A DNA stretch of 64,000 nucleotides, from positions 62,001 through 126,000 of the forward strand of contig NZ_JAUSUM010000001.1 in the NCBI RefSeq assembly GCF_030813635.1, read 5' to 3'. Position 1 is the first letter of the stretch; each line of letters begins with the position of its first letter. Positions 27,342 to 36,370 of the stretch are shown piece by piece. Source of the DNA: Salibacterium salarium. Its GTDB lineage: Bacteria > Bacillota > Bacilli > Bacillales > Marinococcaceae. Both the position numbers and the translations under genes were made by a program. The notes beneath the pieces were generated by a model. It was not told where the DNA came from. It made no database searches and saw only the letters and a program-made list of their open reading frames with translations.

Positions 27342-27380
27342 AGCAAAGGCGGTCCCGAAATTACGGAGACCGCCTTTGCT
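27342..27380. terminator. Bidirectional terminator between ywdK and DUF368 genes
   Basis: AGCAAAGGCGGTC (27342-27354) and GACCGCCTTTGCT (27368-27380) pair perfectly. The right arm overlaps the stop codon of the DUF368 gene. Confidence 0.8.
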
Positions 27381-28191
27381 ATGCTCGTTCGATTTTTCCT
27401 AAAGTGATAGCAACGAAGAGTCCTGTCAGTAACGTAATAATGCTGATAATGAGCTGGAGAAAACTCGCGTCAAGTCCTGGAAATATCACAAATAAAGATC
27501 CCACGAGAAGACCTGTCATGACAGCGTACGTTCCCGTTGTATGATGGTGTAACAGGTACTGTATGAATTTACTCATGATTACAATACCAAGAACAACGCC
27601 TACAGCTACTGTAGATAAAACAGGTATATTCACTGTGCTGACAGCCTCAAGAACGGTCGTAAATACACCGAGAATGACTAAAATAAACGATCCGCTCACT
27701 CCAGGTAAAATCATAGCCGTGCTTGCAAACCAACCGGAGAAAAATAAAAGTACATAATCACCGATAGATAACGATTCCATGATAGGGGACTCTTCTTGAA
27801 AAAATCCGATAAAAATAACAAGTCCAGCCCCAATGACTAAAAGAAAATAGTGTTTTCCGGTGAATTTCCGTTTGTAATCAGCTTCGTTTAATAGAAAAGG
27901 GATGGTTCCTAAAATGAGACCGATAAATAAGAAAAAAGTCGGCTGCGGGTATGACTCTAGCAGCCAGTCCAAAAGATTGCTTAGACTGAAAATGGCGATG
28001 AGAATACCAAGGCCAAGCGGAATAAAAAAACCAAGCTGCTGCTTCCAACGCCGAGTAAAAAAGTTATTAATCGCTGCAATCAGCCGATGATAAATACCGA
28101 GCACTAATGCAATGGTCCCCCCGCTTACCCCGGGGATAATGTCGCTTGCCCCCATAGCTATACCGCGTAGTATGTTTTTCCATTCAAACAT
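27379..28191 (-). CDS. DUF368 protein, probable polyprenyl-phosphate transporter (PopT type)
   Basis: Polytopic membrane protein of 270 aa with two related halves: GASDIIPGVSGGTIALVLG near residue 14 and ILPGVSGSFILVILG near residue 160, the signature repeats of DUF368. Members (PopT) have been reported to return undecaprenyl phosphate to the cytoplasmic face for wall synthesis and to matter most at high pH or sodium. AGGAG lies before the start at 28191. A DedA protein, the other known family with this role, is encoded 8 kb away. Confidence 0.88.
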   Translation of the reverse strand: MFEWKNILRGIAMGASDIIPGVSGGTIALVLGIYHRLIAAINNFFTRRWKQQLGFFIPLGLGILIAIFSLSNLLDWLLESYPQPTFFLFIGLILGTIPFLLNEADYKRKFTGKHYFLLVIGAGLVIFIGFFQEESPIMESLSIGDYVLLFFSGWFASTAMILPGVSGSFILVILGVFTTVLEAVSTVNIPVLSTVAVGVVLGIVIMSKFIQYLLHHHTTGTYAVMTGLLVGSLFVIFPGLDASFLQLIISIITLLTGLFVAITLGKIERA

Positions 28192-28289
28192 GACGGGTCT
28201 CCTTTATGTACAAGTGTCTTAGTGATTGTATGTTTCAGACGTGAGTATATGTATGGAAAAAGAGATGGTCTTTCTCTTTTTCATAGGGG

Positions 28290-28628
28290 TTATGAGCCAA
28301 TTGCTGAATCTGGTGCGATGCCGTTTTCTTCTTCCTTCTTTAGACTTTTATCAAAAACAAAGGGTCCAAACGGAATAACAGAAACAATCATTGCCGTCAT
28401 GGCTCGAGGTATAGCCCATCGACGTAGTATCCATACAAATAAAACAGCGGCGATATATATAACAAACAAACCGCCGTGTAGCGCTCCGACAATTGTAACG
28501 GCCATGTCCATCCCTAGTCCGTATTTAAGCGGCATTGCTAGAAATAGCAACACGATAAAGGAAAGTCCTTCAAGCATACCAGCTATTCTTAATCTGCCAA
28601 TGGCGGAAGACATCATATTTATATTCAC
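28290..28628 (-). CDS. DUF3817 (YdzA-like) membrane protein
   Basis: 112 aa with three helices. The family features are an N-terminal LRIAGMLEGLSFIVLLFLAM helix, the KYGLGM loop, and HGGLFVIYI in the middle helix. Function unknown. The minus-strand start at 28628 is preceded by GGAGTG. It is the next gene upstream of the DUF368 gene on the same strand, about 100 bases away. Confidence 0.85.
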   Translation of the reverse strand: MNINMMSSAIGRLRIAGMLEGLSFIVLLFLAMPLKYGLGMDMAVTIVGALHGGLFVIYIAAVLFVWILRRWAIPRAMTAMIVSVIPFGPFVFDKSLKKEEENGIAPDSAIGS

Positions 28629-28721
28629 TCCAATAAGAAAATTTTATCGATTGTACATTAGAATCATAGCATGGAAAAAACAAGACTACAATGGACGTTT
28701 TATGACGTTATTTTAAATGAA

Positions 28722-28815
28722 AGAAGGGATAATCTCTGTTGGAGACATCCCTTCTTTTACGATTTATTTAACTATACAACAGACCCTAAAAGGACATAGT
28801 ATCCATTAGGGTCCG
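28722..28815 (-). terminator. Two hairpins downstream of clpE
   Basis: GACCCTAA (28782-28789) pairs with TTAGGGTC (28806-28813), and AGAAGGGAT (28722-28730) pairs with ATCCCTTCT (28747-28755). Read on the minus strand, the second is followed by a T-rich tail and is the likely terminator of clpE. Confidence 0.65.
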
Positions 28816-28825
28816 TTCTTGGCAG

Positions 28826-30985
28826 TTATTCCCCTTTGACGACTTTTAAATCTTGATCTTCAACCGTTACACTAATATTTTCAAGATTTTCTTCTTCTAG
28901 CATAAGATCGGCGATGCCGTCTTCTACTTTTTCTTCAATGACACGACGTAGTGGTCTAGCACCAAATGCTGGGTCATAGCCGAGTTCTGCAATCAATTCT
29001 TTTGCTTCTTGAGAAACGGTAATCTTCATGTTCTGTTCTTCTGCTGCTGCAAAGATATCAGCGAGCATAAGGTCAACGATAGTGACAAGGTCTTCTTTTT
29101 CAAGTTCATGGAAAGAGACAATGCTGTCAAAACGGTTTAAGAATTCAGGTTTGAAATAGTCAGACAAGGACTCTGTTAGTTTTGGTTCCACGTCTTCTTT
29201 ATTTCCGAAACCTACTGTTACTCGTTTCATGTTGGAACCAGCGTTTGATGTCATAATAATCACAGTATCTTTAAAGCTTACCGTGCGTCCTTGACTATCA
29301 GTTAAACGTCCGTCTTCCATGATTTGCAGGAACATATGCTGTACATCAGGATGAGCCTTTTCAATTTCATCAAGTAAAATAATACTGTATGGCTGACGAC
29401 GAACCTTTTCTGTTAGTTGTCCTGCTTCATCATGTCCTACATATCCAGGTGGGGATCCTACTAGTTTTGAGACAGAGTGTTTTTCCATATATTCACTCAT
29501 ATCAAGACGAATCATCGCTTCGCTGTCTCCAAACATTTCTTTAGCAAGGGATTTGGATAGCTCGGTTTTTCCGACACCTGTTGGTCCAACGAATAAGAAG
29601 GAACCAATTGGACGAGTACCACGACGAAGGCCGGCGCGATTACGGCGAATCGAACGAGCTACTTTGCTTACCGCCTCGTCTTGACCAATGACGCTTGCAC
29701 GTAGACGGTCCGGAAGATCTTTCATCTTTTGCTGCTCGTCTTTTTGCAGGCGGCGTACAGGAATTCCAGTTTTATTCTCAACAATTTGTTGGATAGTTTC
29801 TACATCTACGACCGCTTCTTTGTGTGCAATATCACCGTTTTCTTGGGATTCTTCGAGCTGCTTTTGAAGCTTAGATTCTTCATCCCGAAGTTTAGCGGCA
29901 CGTTCATAATCTTCTTGTTGTGTTGCTTTTTCTTTATCAGCTGCAAGTTGTTCGATACGGCTTTTCAATTCTTGTTCATCATCTTCGCTGTGGATGAGGT
30001 TGATTTTTGAACCTGATTCATCCATTAAGTCAATTGCTTTGTCTGGAAGGAAACGATCCTGAATATAACGATTGGAAAGATGGACACAAGCCTGCAATGC
30101 TTCATCGGTGTAAGTGACTTGATGGTACTTTTCGTAATTATCTTTCAATCCTTCTAGAATAGAAGTGGAGTCTTCAAGAGTTGGCTCATTAACCATAACA
30201 GGCTGAAATCTGCGTTCAAGTGCCGCATCTTTTTCGATTTTACGGTATTCATCGAGCGTTGTAGCACCAATGACTTGAACTTCACCGCGTGCAAGGGCGG
30301 GCTTCATAATGTTACCGGCATCAGAGGAACCTTCTGCTGAACCAGCACCTACAATTTGATGAACTTCATCGATAAAGACGATAACGTTTTTACGTTCTTG
30401 CAGTTCTTTCAAGAGTTGCTTCATTCTTTCCTCAAATTGACCGCGAACCCCGGTGTTTGCAACAAGAGAAGAAACATCGAGTAGATAAATGTCTTTATTT
30501 TTCAGCTTATTAGGAACGTCCCCTTCTGTAATCCGAAGAGCAAGTCCTTCTGCAATGGCTGTTTTTCCGACACCAGGTTCACCAATGAGGACAGGGTTGT
30601 TTTTATTACGGCGATTTAATGTTTCCACTACTCGTTCGACTTCATTATGACGACCGATAACAGGATCAATCATTCCAGCGCGTGCGGCATCAGATAGATT
30701 TTTTCCGAGATCTTCGAGCAATCCACCGCCTTTACCCCCACCAGATTGTTGGGCTTGTCCGTTTTCTTCTTGAGCGGCGTTCATTTGTTGTCCGTTCATC
30801 ATGTCATGAAAAAATTGATCAAATGGAGATTGTCCGCCGCCTCCAAAGTTAGAAGGCTGTTTCATTTCGTTTCGTACTTCGTTATAGCAAATGTCACATA
30901 GATTCATTTTTTGTTGATAACCGTTAAGATTCATATTTAATTCAATACGTGCTTGACGTTGTTGGCAATGTTCACATCTTCTCAT
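28826..30985 (-). CDS. clpE: ATP-dependent Clp protease ATPase ClpE
   Basis: Hsp100 unfoldase that feeds ClpP and acts early in heat and protein stress. 719 aa. The N-terminal zinc finger (Cys4, Cys7, Cys30, Cys33) marks it as ClpE rather than ClpC. A Gly/Gln-rich linker follows, then AAA-1 with GEPGVGKTA, a UVR motif around [17 protein letters not shown], and AAA-2 with GPTGVGKTE. The gene is preceded by a SigA promoter surrounded by CtsR operators, the known arrangement for clpE. Monocistronic. Confidence 0.96.
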   Translation of the reverse strand: MRRCEHCQQRQARIELNMNLNGYQQKMNLCDICYNEVRNEMKQPSNFGGGGQSPFDQFFHDMMNGQQMNAAQEENGQAQQSGGGKGGGLLEDLGKNLSDAARAGMIDPVIGRHNEVERVVETLNRRNKNNPVLIGEPGVGKTAIAEGLALRITEGDVPNKLKNKDIYLLDVSSLVANTGVRGQFEERMKQLLKELQERKNVIVFIDEVHQIVGAGSAEGSSDAGNIMKPALARGEVQVIGATTLDEYRKIEKDAALERRFQPVMVNEPTLEDSTSILEGLKDNYEKYHQVTYTDEALQACVHLSNRYIQDRFLPDKAIDLMDESGSKINLIHSEDDEQELKSRIEQLAADKEKATQQEDYERAAKLRDEESKLQKQLEESQENGDIAHKEAVVDVETIQQIVENKTGIPVRRLQKDEQQKMKDLPDRLRASVIGQDEAVSKVARSIRRNRAGLRRGTRPIGSFLFVGPTGVGKTELSKSLAKEMFGDSEAMIRLDMSEYMEKHSVSKLVGSPPGYVGHDEAGQLTEKVRRQPYSIILLDEIEKAHPDVQHMFLQIMEDGRLTDSQGRTVSFKDTVIIMTSNAGSNMKRVTVGFGNKEDVEPKLTESLSDYFKPEFLNRFDSIVSFHELEKEDLVTIVDLMLADIFAAAEEQNMKITVSQEAKELIAELGYDPAFGARPLRRVIEEKVEDGIADLMLEEENLENISVTVEDQDLKVVKGE

Positions 30986-31107
30986 TTTACGTGTACCTCC
31001 TTTACGTTTAAAAAAACTTATCTCATATAAAATAGTAGTTATTGTGTCTTTGTTAATGGGGTAAGAGTATGATAACTCTTACGCTTTCTGTTTATCAAAT
31101 CATCTGC

Positions 31108-31169
31108 TTTGACTTTGACTATCTTTGACCTTGTAACTATATTATATCTTGACCTTTTTTGACTTTCAA
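31108..31169 (-). promoter_or_regulatory. clpE promoter with multiple CtsR operators
   Basis: On the minus strand the promoter is TTGAAA (plus 31164-31169), 17 bp, TATAAT (plus 31141-31146). A CtsR site AGTCAAA-AAA-GGTCAAG (31148-31164) fills the spacer. Downstream, GGTCAAA-GAT-AGTCAAA (31114-31130) is a second full site, followed at once by a third half-site AGTCAAA (31108-31114). CtsR is the class III heat-shock repressor; binding would occlude RNA polymerase. Confidence 0.93.
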
Positions 31170-31280
31170 GAGAAAAGCATATATTTTTTTGCGAGCGTAA
31201 GCCACCAGCACTATGTAGAATAAAAAAGGATAGAATTTGGGTGGTTTTCCCAAGACAAGATCTGTTTTTTCATGAACTTG

Positions 31281-31316
31281 AAAAAGCAGCGCATGTTTAA
31301 AAGCGCGCTGCTTTTT
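31281..31316 (-). terminator. Terminator of gerQ-cwlJ
   Basis: AAAAAGCAGCGC (31281-31292) pairs perfectly with GCGCTGCTTTTT (31305-31316). The outer A:T pairs supply the U-tract on the minus strand. Confidence 0.85.
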
Positions 31317-31374
31317 AGCAAGAGTATAGTAACAATATCACGAATGAGTAAATATTAAACATATTATGCTCATG

Positions 31375-31827
31375 TTATCGGTTGATAAAAGTTGAATCTT
31401 CTCCAAATGGATAGTCATAATTAATTTCTTCATCAAACACGATGTAGTCCAAATACACCATAAGTAGCAAATACCATTTGCCATTAGCTTCATCTCTTAA
31501 TATAATATGGTCGCGTCCAGCCTCGTCAATGATTCCTTGGAAAATCATTGACTGCCAGTCGGGATTTCCTTCGAACGTCATATAGACTGTTGCTTGCTTA
31601 CCTTGATTTAGACGTAAGATGTTTTCGATGTAAGATTGTTCTGCTGGAAGCATGCCGTTGCCGTTACCATTACCATTACCATTATTATTTCCCATACCGT
31701 TATTCATGCCGTTGTTCATTCCATTTTGTTGGCGCATGACCATTTCTTCTCCATATGGAGAAAACCCGCCATAATTTTGCATTGGGTACCAAGGATAATA
31801 ATTGTACAAATGCTTCTCCTCCTTCAA
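31375..31827 (-). CDS. gerQ: Spore coat protein GerQ
   Basis: Coat protein that is cross-linked by transglutaminase and required, with CwlJ, for germination triggered by Ca-dipicolinate. 150 aa. A Tyr/Pro/Met-rich start (YYPWYPMQNYGGFSPYGEE) is followed by a low-complexity run of Asn-Gly-Met and Asn-Gly repeats at about residues 35-58. The conserved GerQ domain then covers LPAEQSYIENILRLN to the end. AGGAGG precedes the start. Forms an operon with cwlJ upstream, as in B. subtilis. Confidence 0.95.
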   Translation of the reverse strand: MKEEKHLYNYYPWYPMQNYGGFSPYGEEMVMRQQNGMNNGMNNGMGNNNGNGNGNGNGMLPAEQSYIENILRLNQGKQATVYMTFEGNPDWQSMIFQGIIDEAGRDHIILRDEANGKWYLLLMVYLDYIVFDEEINYDYPFGEDSTFINR

Positions 31828-31880
31828 GTGTAAAATATTGTAACCGCTGTTTTCTCAGATCTCGGTGGATCTGCAATGTG

Positions 31881-32306
31881 TTACCGGTAGACTTCTGGAC
31901 AATCTTCGTAAGATGGTGAAAAAAAGCAGTGTGCTTTGAAACGGCCCACGTTAGGCTGACCAAACCAAGTAGCCGGACATTCTCCTTCTGGACGATAAAA
32001 CCATAAAGAGTTTTCAGCTGGGTTGAACCTTTCTCCTTGTACGAGGCGGCGAGCAAGTCTGATTTCCCGACTGCGTGCTCTTTGATAGAAATAGCTTTCT
32101 TGAACAGCTTCAAATCCACCAGGTGACTGGTATACCATTTGTGGAATGGAGCGAATGTTTTCAAAATCGATGCAATTAGCATATACTCGATTTACCATCA
32201 CATTCCCTGCCAAGAGCATTCCCAGATTGCCTTCTCCTTCAGCTTCGGCTCGCATTAAACGAGCGAGTATCTTGAGATCTTCCGTTGGAGCCTTGATGAT
32301 AGCGAT
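31881..32306 (-). CDS. cwlJ: Spore cortex hydrolase CwlJ, apparent ATC start
   Basis: Cortex-lytic enzyme of the SleB/Hydrolase_2 fold. The core begins LARLMRAEAEGEG with the catalytic Glu and includes GGFEAVQ, NSLWFYRPEG and CPATWFGQPNVG. Homology to B. subtilis CwlJ (starts MAVIQTTEDD) requires an N-terminus I-A-I-I-K-A-P-T-E-D-L-K-I. That places the start at the ATC of plus 32304-32306, seven bases after AAAGGGG. No ATG, GTG or TTG exists in frame between the upstream TAG and the internal ATG at 32255, which would remove the first 17 residues. With the ATC the length is 141 aa (142 in B. subtilis). Confidence 0.85.
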   Translation of the reverse strand: MAIIKAPTEDLKILARLMRAEAEGEGNLGMLLAGNVMVNRVYANCIDFENIRSIPQMVYQSPGGFEAVQESYFYQRARSREIRLARRLVQGERFNPAENSLWFYRPEGECPATWFGQPNVGRFKAHCFFSPSYEDCPEVYR

Positions 32307-32443
32307 GGGATCACCCCTTTGACCTTCATACTAGTGTAATTTATGTGAGGGGAAGAGGAGATATGACTAGAAAAGAGCAAGATGTTTACTGGATCTTTTT
32401 TGTGCTTTGTACAAGAAGGGAAAAGGTGAGTGAATCTTTATAC

Positions 32444-32469
32444 AAAAAACCGACCTACGTGAGGCCGGT
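32444..32469 (-). terminator. Terminator of hemQ
   Basis: On the minus strand ACCGGCC pairs with GGTCGGT around TCACGTA, followed by TTTTTTG. Confidence 0.85.
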
Positions 32470-32480
32470 TGTGATGAAAG

Positions 32481-33230
32481 TTAAATATGAAAGAAAGATT
32501 CTACGCTTTCAGGTTTTAAAATATTTCCGACATAGAAGGATCCAAAATCGCCGTAGCGAGCAGACACTTCGTCAAAACGCATCTCATAAATCAATTTTTT
32601 AAACTGAAGAGCATCGTGGGCAAATAGTGTAACAGCCCATTCCCAGTCGTCAAGACCAGTTGAGCCTGAGATAATCTGTTTGATTTCTCCAGCGTATTTG
32701 CGCCCTGTCATTCCATGTGCTTTCATAAGCTCAACTCGTTTTTCAAGAGGGAGGGAGTACCAGTTATCGTCACCTTCCCGTTTTTTATCCATTGGATAGA
32801 AGCAGATATGATCCCACTTCGGTAAGATAGGATAAACTCTGGCACGCATATTCGGGTTGTCCAATGGATCGCTTCCGTCTTTTGGAGGGGTGTAGTTGCC
32901 TTGCTCTACGACAGATACATAAGAGTATGTCTGAATCGTATAATCAGCAATGCGAAGTTTGTTAAATTCATTTTCAATCGAATCTAAGTCATTCATAGAA
33001 GAGCGCAAGTTCATCATGATAATGTCGGCTTTATGGCCCACGACGGTGTAAAGGGCGTAGCTTCCGTTTTCTTCTTCTTCGATTTTCTGCCAACCTTCTA
33101 CCATTGTTACGAACTCTTGAATCATGCTTTGCTTTTCATCATTAGGAACGTTTCTCCAAGAAGCCCAATCTATTTTTCTCAAGTCATGAAGGCAAAACCA
33201 ACCATCAAGCGTTTGGGATGGTTCACTCAT
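32481..33230 (-). CDS. hemQ: Coproheme decarboxylase ChdC (HemQ, YwfI)
   Basis: Last enzyme of the coproporphyrin-dependent haem pathway of Gram-positives: it oxidatively decarboxylates Fe-coproporphyrin III to haem b with peroxide. 249 aa of the chlorite-dismutase fold. The catalytic tyrosine lies in CFYPMDKKR near residue 145 and the proximal histidine in [11 protein letters not shown]. Start ATG 33230 follows AAGGAG. It lies between cwlJ and pta as in B. subtilis, except that an oxidoreductase and a TetR gene are inserted before pta. Confidence 0.96.
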   Translation of the reverse strand: MSEPSQTLDGWFCLHDLRKIDWASWRNVPNDEKQSMIQEFVTMVEGWQKIEEEENGSYALYTVVGHKADIIMMNLRSSMNDLDSIENEFNKLRIADYTIQTYSYVSVVEQGNYTPPKDGSDPLDNPNMRARVYPILPKWDHICFYPMDKKREGDDNWYSLPLEKRVELMKAHGMTGRKYAGEIKQIISGSTGLDDWEWAVTLFAHDALQFKKLIYEMRFDEVSARYGDFGSFYVGNILKPESVESFFHI

Positions 33231-33372
33231 TATGTATCACTCCTTATTAAAACCTATCTTTTGATTTCTACTATACCATAACGAAAGAAAAACCTAAAAA
33301 GTAAGCAATCGTACCGCTAAAAATTTGAAAGGATTATACGGCGGTGGGAAGGGAAAGGGCTGTCTGATATGA

Positions 33373-35298
33373 CTAAATAGACCGCCCAATCATCGTTCCA
33401 TCATAAATAGCAACTTCTGCATTTAATCCTAATGCTTTGCTGGCACCGCCAATCATGTGTACCTCTTTCCCTTTTTCTGATAACTCATTATATAGAGATG
33501 GATTGGGAAGCTGTCCGCTAGCTGTAATGATAGTATCTGCTTCTATCCATTCTTCTTGATCGTCTAAGCTGATATGAAGTCCTTTTGTCGTTATTTTTTT
33601 GTAGGTAACGCCACCAACCATTTGGATGCCCTTCTTTTTTAAATCTAATAATGTTGCCCAACGAGTTGTTCGTCCAATCCCTCTGCCGAAAGTTTTACTT
33701 CGCTGAAATAACGTAATTTCTGAATGCCCTTTCTCATATAAAAAGGAAGCCAAGTCACAGGCAATGCCGCCGCCTCCTATAATTGCGATGGTTCCGGTTA
33801 CGCTTGCGGTTTCTTCAAAAACATCTTGATAGGTTAGAACATTGATTTCTTTCAAACCTGGAATGTCAGGTTCTCTCGGAATAATACCGGTTGCCGTTAT
33901 TATTTCATCTGCCTCTTCCACGAGCGGATGATCGACGTTTATAGAGGTGTTACAAACGATGTCTACCTTAAGTTTTTCTAATTGTTTCTTATAATAACGA
34001 ATGGTTTCGTTGAATTCTGATTTACCTGGAACGATGCGGGAATAGTTAAATTGCCCACCGATATGGGAACGTTTATCGGCAATGGTTACGTGATGCCCTC
34101 GCAAAGCCGCGACTCTTGCTGCTTCTAATCCTGCTGGTCCTGCGCCGATAACAAGTATGTTTTTCTTCTGTTCAGCTTTTTCAATTGTAAATATTAATTC
34201 TCTGCCTGCTTCCGGGTTTACAATACAAGAAGCAGACTTACTTTCAAAAACGTGATCTAAGCAAGCTTGATTACAGGCGATGCACGTATTTATTTCATCT
34301 TCTCGTCCTTCTTTTGCTTTGGTTAAAATTTCTGGGTCGGCTAAAAAAGGGCGTGCCATGGAAATCATATCAGCTTTTCCCTCAGAGAGTATTTTCTCAG
34401 CATCTTCGGTTTGGTTAATTCTGTTGGAGGCAACGACGGGAATGGAGACATAATCTTTTATGTTTGCCGCTATATCGGTGAAATGATTACGCGGGACTTT
34501 CATAGAAATGGTCGGAACGTTTGACTCGTGCCAGCCGATTCCTATGTTTAATAAGTCAATACCGGATGATTCCAGCTGTTGTGCTAAAAAGAGTGTTTCT
34601 TCTTCTGTTGTGCTGTCCTTGATGAGATCTAACCCAGACATGCGAAAAATAATAGGGAAGTGCTGACCGACATATTCTCTAACAAGTCTTGAAATAGCAA
34701 GAGGAAAATGAATACGGTTCTCAAACGTGCCGCCCCATTGATCGGTTCGTTTATTTGTAACAGGGGAGATAAACTGATTAATTAAATAGCCTTCGGATCC
34801 CATGATTTCTACAGCGTCGAAACCGGCACGCTTGGCACGTTCGGCACTATCGGCGAAAGCTTGAATAGTACGGTGAATGTCATGAACATTCATTTCCTTT
34901 GGCTCATCTGGATTTATCGGTGATTTAATAGGGGAGGGGGCTATGGGGTCGGTGCCATTCATTGATTTATACGCATATCTCCCAGCATGAAAAAGCTGAA
35001 GGGCTATTTTTCCACCAGCATCATGGACTGCTTTTGTTAAAGGAGTCCATCGTTCAATGTCTTCTTCTTCCGCTATAGACATAAAGTTTTCTCCGCCGCT
35101 CCCTTCAGGTGATACGGCAGCTCCGCCCGTTACAATCAAACCCACGTTTTCCTTTGCTCTTCTAACGTAGAAGGCAATTAATTTTTCCATACCGTTATTT
35201 TCGCCTTCAAGACCGACATGCATAGACCCCATCATAACCCGGTTTTTCAACGTAGTATTTCGTAAGGTAATAGGAGAGAATAAATGCTCGTAAGACAT
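33373..35298 (-). CDS. FMN/FAD/4Fe-4S NADH:flavin oxidoreductase (2,4-dienoyl-CoA reductase type)
   Basis: 641 aa in three parts. An old-yellow-enzyme TIM barrel occupies residues 1-330. A 4Fe-4S motif CIACNQAC with a following Cys lies near 337-357, and a FAD/NAD(P) two-dinucleotide-binding part contains VIGAGPAGLEAARVAA and IIGGGGIACDLASFL. This is the architecture of FadH, trimethylamine dehydrogenase and related enoate reductases. The substrate is unknown. AGGAGG lies ahead of the start. The TetR gene just upstream on the same strand may control it. Confidence 0.9.
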   Translation of the reverse strand: MSYEHLFSPITLRNTTLKNRVMMGSMHVGLEGENNGMEKLIAFYVRRAKENVGLIVTGGAAVSPEGSGGENFMSIAEEEDIERWTPLTKAVHDAGGKIALQLFHAGRYAYKSMNGTDPIAPSPIKSPINPDEPKEMNVHDIHRTIQAFADSAERAKRAGFDAVEIMGSEGYLINQFISPVTNKRTDQWGGTFENRIHFPLAISRLVREYVGQHFPIIFRMSGLDLIKDSTTEEETLFLAQQLESSGIDLLNIGIGWHESNVPTISMKVPRNHFTDIAANIKDYVSIPVVASNRINQTEDAEKILSEGKADMISMARPFLADPEILTKAKEGREDEINTCIACNQACLDHVFESKSASCIVNPEAGRELIFTIEKAEQKKNILVIGAGPAGLEAARVAALRGHHVTIADKRSHIGGQFNYSRIVPGKSEFNETIRYYKKQLEKLKVDIVCNTSINVDHPLVEEADEIITATGIIPREPDIPGLKEINVLTYQDVFEETASVTGTIAIIGGGGIACDLASFLYEKGHSEITLFQRSKTFGRGIGRTTRWATLLDLKKKGIQMVGGVTYKKITTKGLHISLDDQEEWIEADTIITASGQLPNPSLYNELSEKGKEVHMIGGASKALGLNAEVAIYDGTMIGRSI

Positions 35299-35442
35299 AA
35301 CAAACGCCTCCTTGTTCTTTTATCGCTAAAAGATAATGAGTGTTATTAGTATGAAACAAATAAAGAAGAATAACCGTTCTCTTTTTATATCGAATATTCA
35401 TTATAAAAAAATTTATGTTAATTATATCCATAATAAATAGGT

Positions 35443-36033
35443 TTATTCAATATATTTTTGAAATAGTCTTACAAATTCTTCTCTTAAGTATTCTACGTTA
35501 TCTAAAGGTAGTAATTGTTCTTGAAAGGCTAGTCCCATAGCCTGACTCATAACTAGGTGGGATAGAACCGGTTTTGTTTCGGGATGTAGTATGTCTTGCT
35601 CGACACCTTCTTCTAAGATTTCCTCTAAAAATGTTCGCAAATGATCAAAAAATTTCGTTATCAGCGGTTGAACTTCTTCATTATACGGGGACTGAGCTAT
35701 GTAATTAAGCAGAATTAAATAAAAATCAGGGTTTTGTTTTGGCACATCAGCAACTGCTTCCAAGTAGGATTTAAATTTTCCTTCAAAAGCAGTGTGTTTT
35801 TCTACTGCTTCTCGAACAGTCTCCTCTGTATCAGAAAAGGACTCCTTTAACACTTGAACAAGTAAATCTTGTTTATTTTTAAAGTAATGATAAATAACAC
35901 CTGTACTTAACGTGGCGCTTTCTGCAACATCCTTTATTGAAAAATGTCCGAATCCATACTGAAGCATGCAATCTTTTGCCGCAAGAATAATCTGCTGGCG
36001 ACGTAATGGTTCCATTCCAACTTTTGGACTCAT
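35443..36033 (-). CDS. TetR-family transcriptional regulator
   Basis: 196 aa. The N-terminal helix-turn-helix reads FGHFSIKDVAESATLSTGVIYHYF split over helices 2 and 3, followed by a ligand-binding C-terminal domain of the BetI-like type. The start at 36033 (MSPKVGME) has ATGGAGGTG seven bases ahead; a longer frame extends upstream but has no such site and crosses parS site 2. The next gene downstream on the same strand is the flavin oxidoreductase, its probable target. Confidence 0.88.
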   Translation of the reverse strand: MSPKVGMEPLRRQQIILAAKDCMLQYGFGHFSIKDVAESATLSTGVIYHYFKNKQDLLVQVLKESFSDTEETVREAVEKHTAFEGKFKSYLEAVADVPKQNPDFYLILLNYIAQSPYNEEVQPLITKFFDHLRTFLEEILEEGVEQDILHPETKPVLSHLVMSQAMGLAFQEQLLPLDNVEYLREEFVRLFQKYIE

Positions 36034-36094
36034 GATAAACACCTCCATTAATAGTATATGTCTATAAAAAGTATAGCATAAAAATGGAAGAGAA

Positions 36095-36110
36095 TGTTTC
36101 ACGTGAAACA
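36095..36110. promoter_or_regulatory. parS site 2
   Basis: TGTTTCACGTGAAACA, a perfect palindrome identical to sites 1 and 3, lying 61 bases upstream of the TetR start in the divergent gap before pta. Confidence 0.95.
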
Positions 36111-36370
36111 AGTTATAAGTGAATGGTGAAAACGCTTGATTTGCCAACCTTTGCAAACGCATACTGGTTTGAAAATTTCTATTTTTATTACTTTGTGCAA
36201 GTGGGTTTATTTTTTGTGAAGAGAAGAGTATGCTTGTGTATGAAAAAAGAGTGACACATTTTCATAAATGAGCTAATGAAAACCAATTTTAAGGTAAAAT
36301 ATATAGACAAGAACACAGACTATCGAACGAATCGTGTAAATGGGAAGTGTGAAAAAAAGGAGGAATGGCT

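Noticed and set aside
28222-28716. Plus-strand 164-aa open frame opposite DUF3817
   Set aside because: Shadow of the conserved minus-strand DUF3817 gene, with no start signals.
31700-31740. Asn/Gly codon repeat in gerQ as a possible CRISPR or regulatory repeat
   Set aside because: It is a low-complexity coding repeat in a spore coat protein, with no spacers.
31700-32182. Minus-strand 160-aa frame between gerQ and cwlJ
   Set aside because: Overlaps cwlJ in another frame. The cwlJ frame has clear catalytic motifs.
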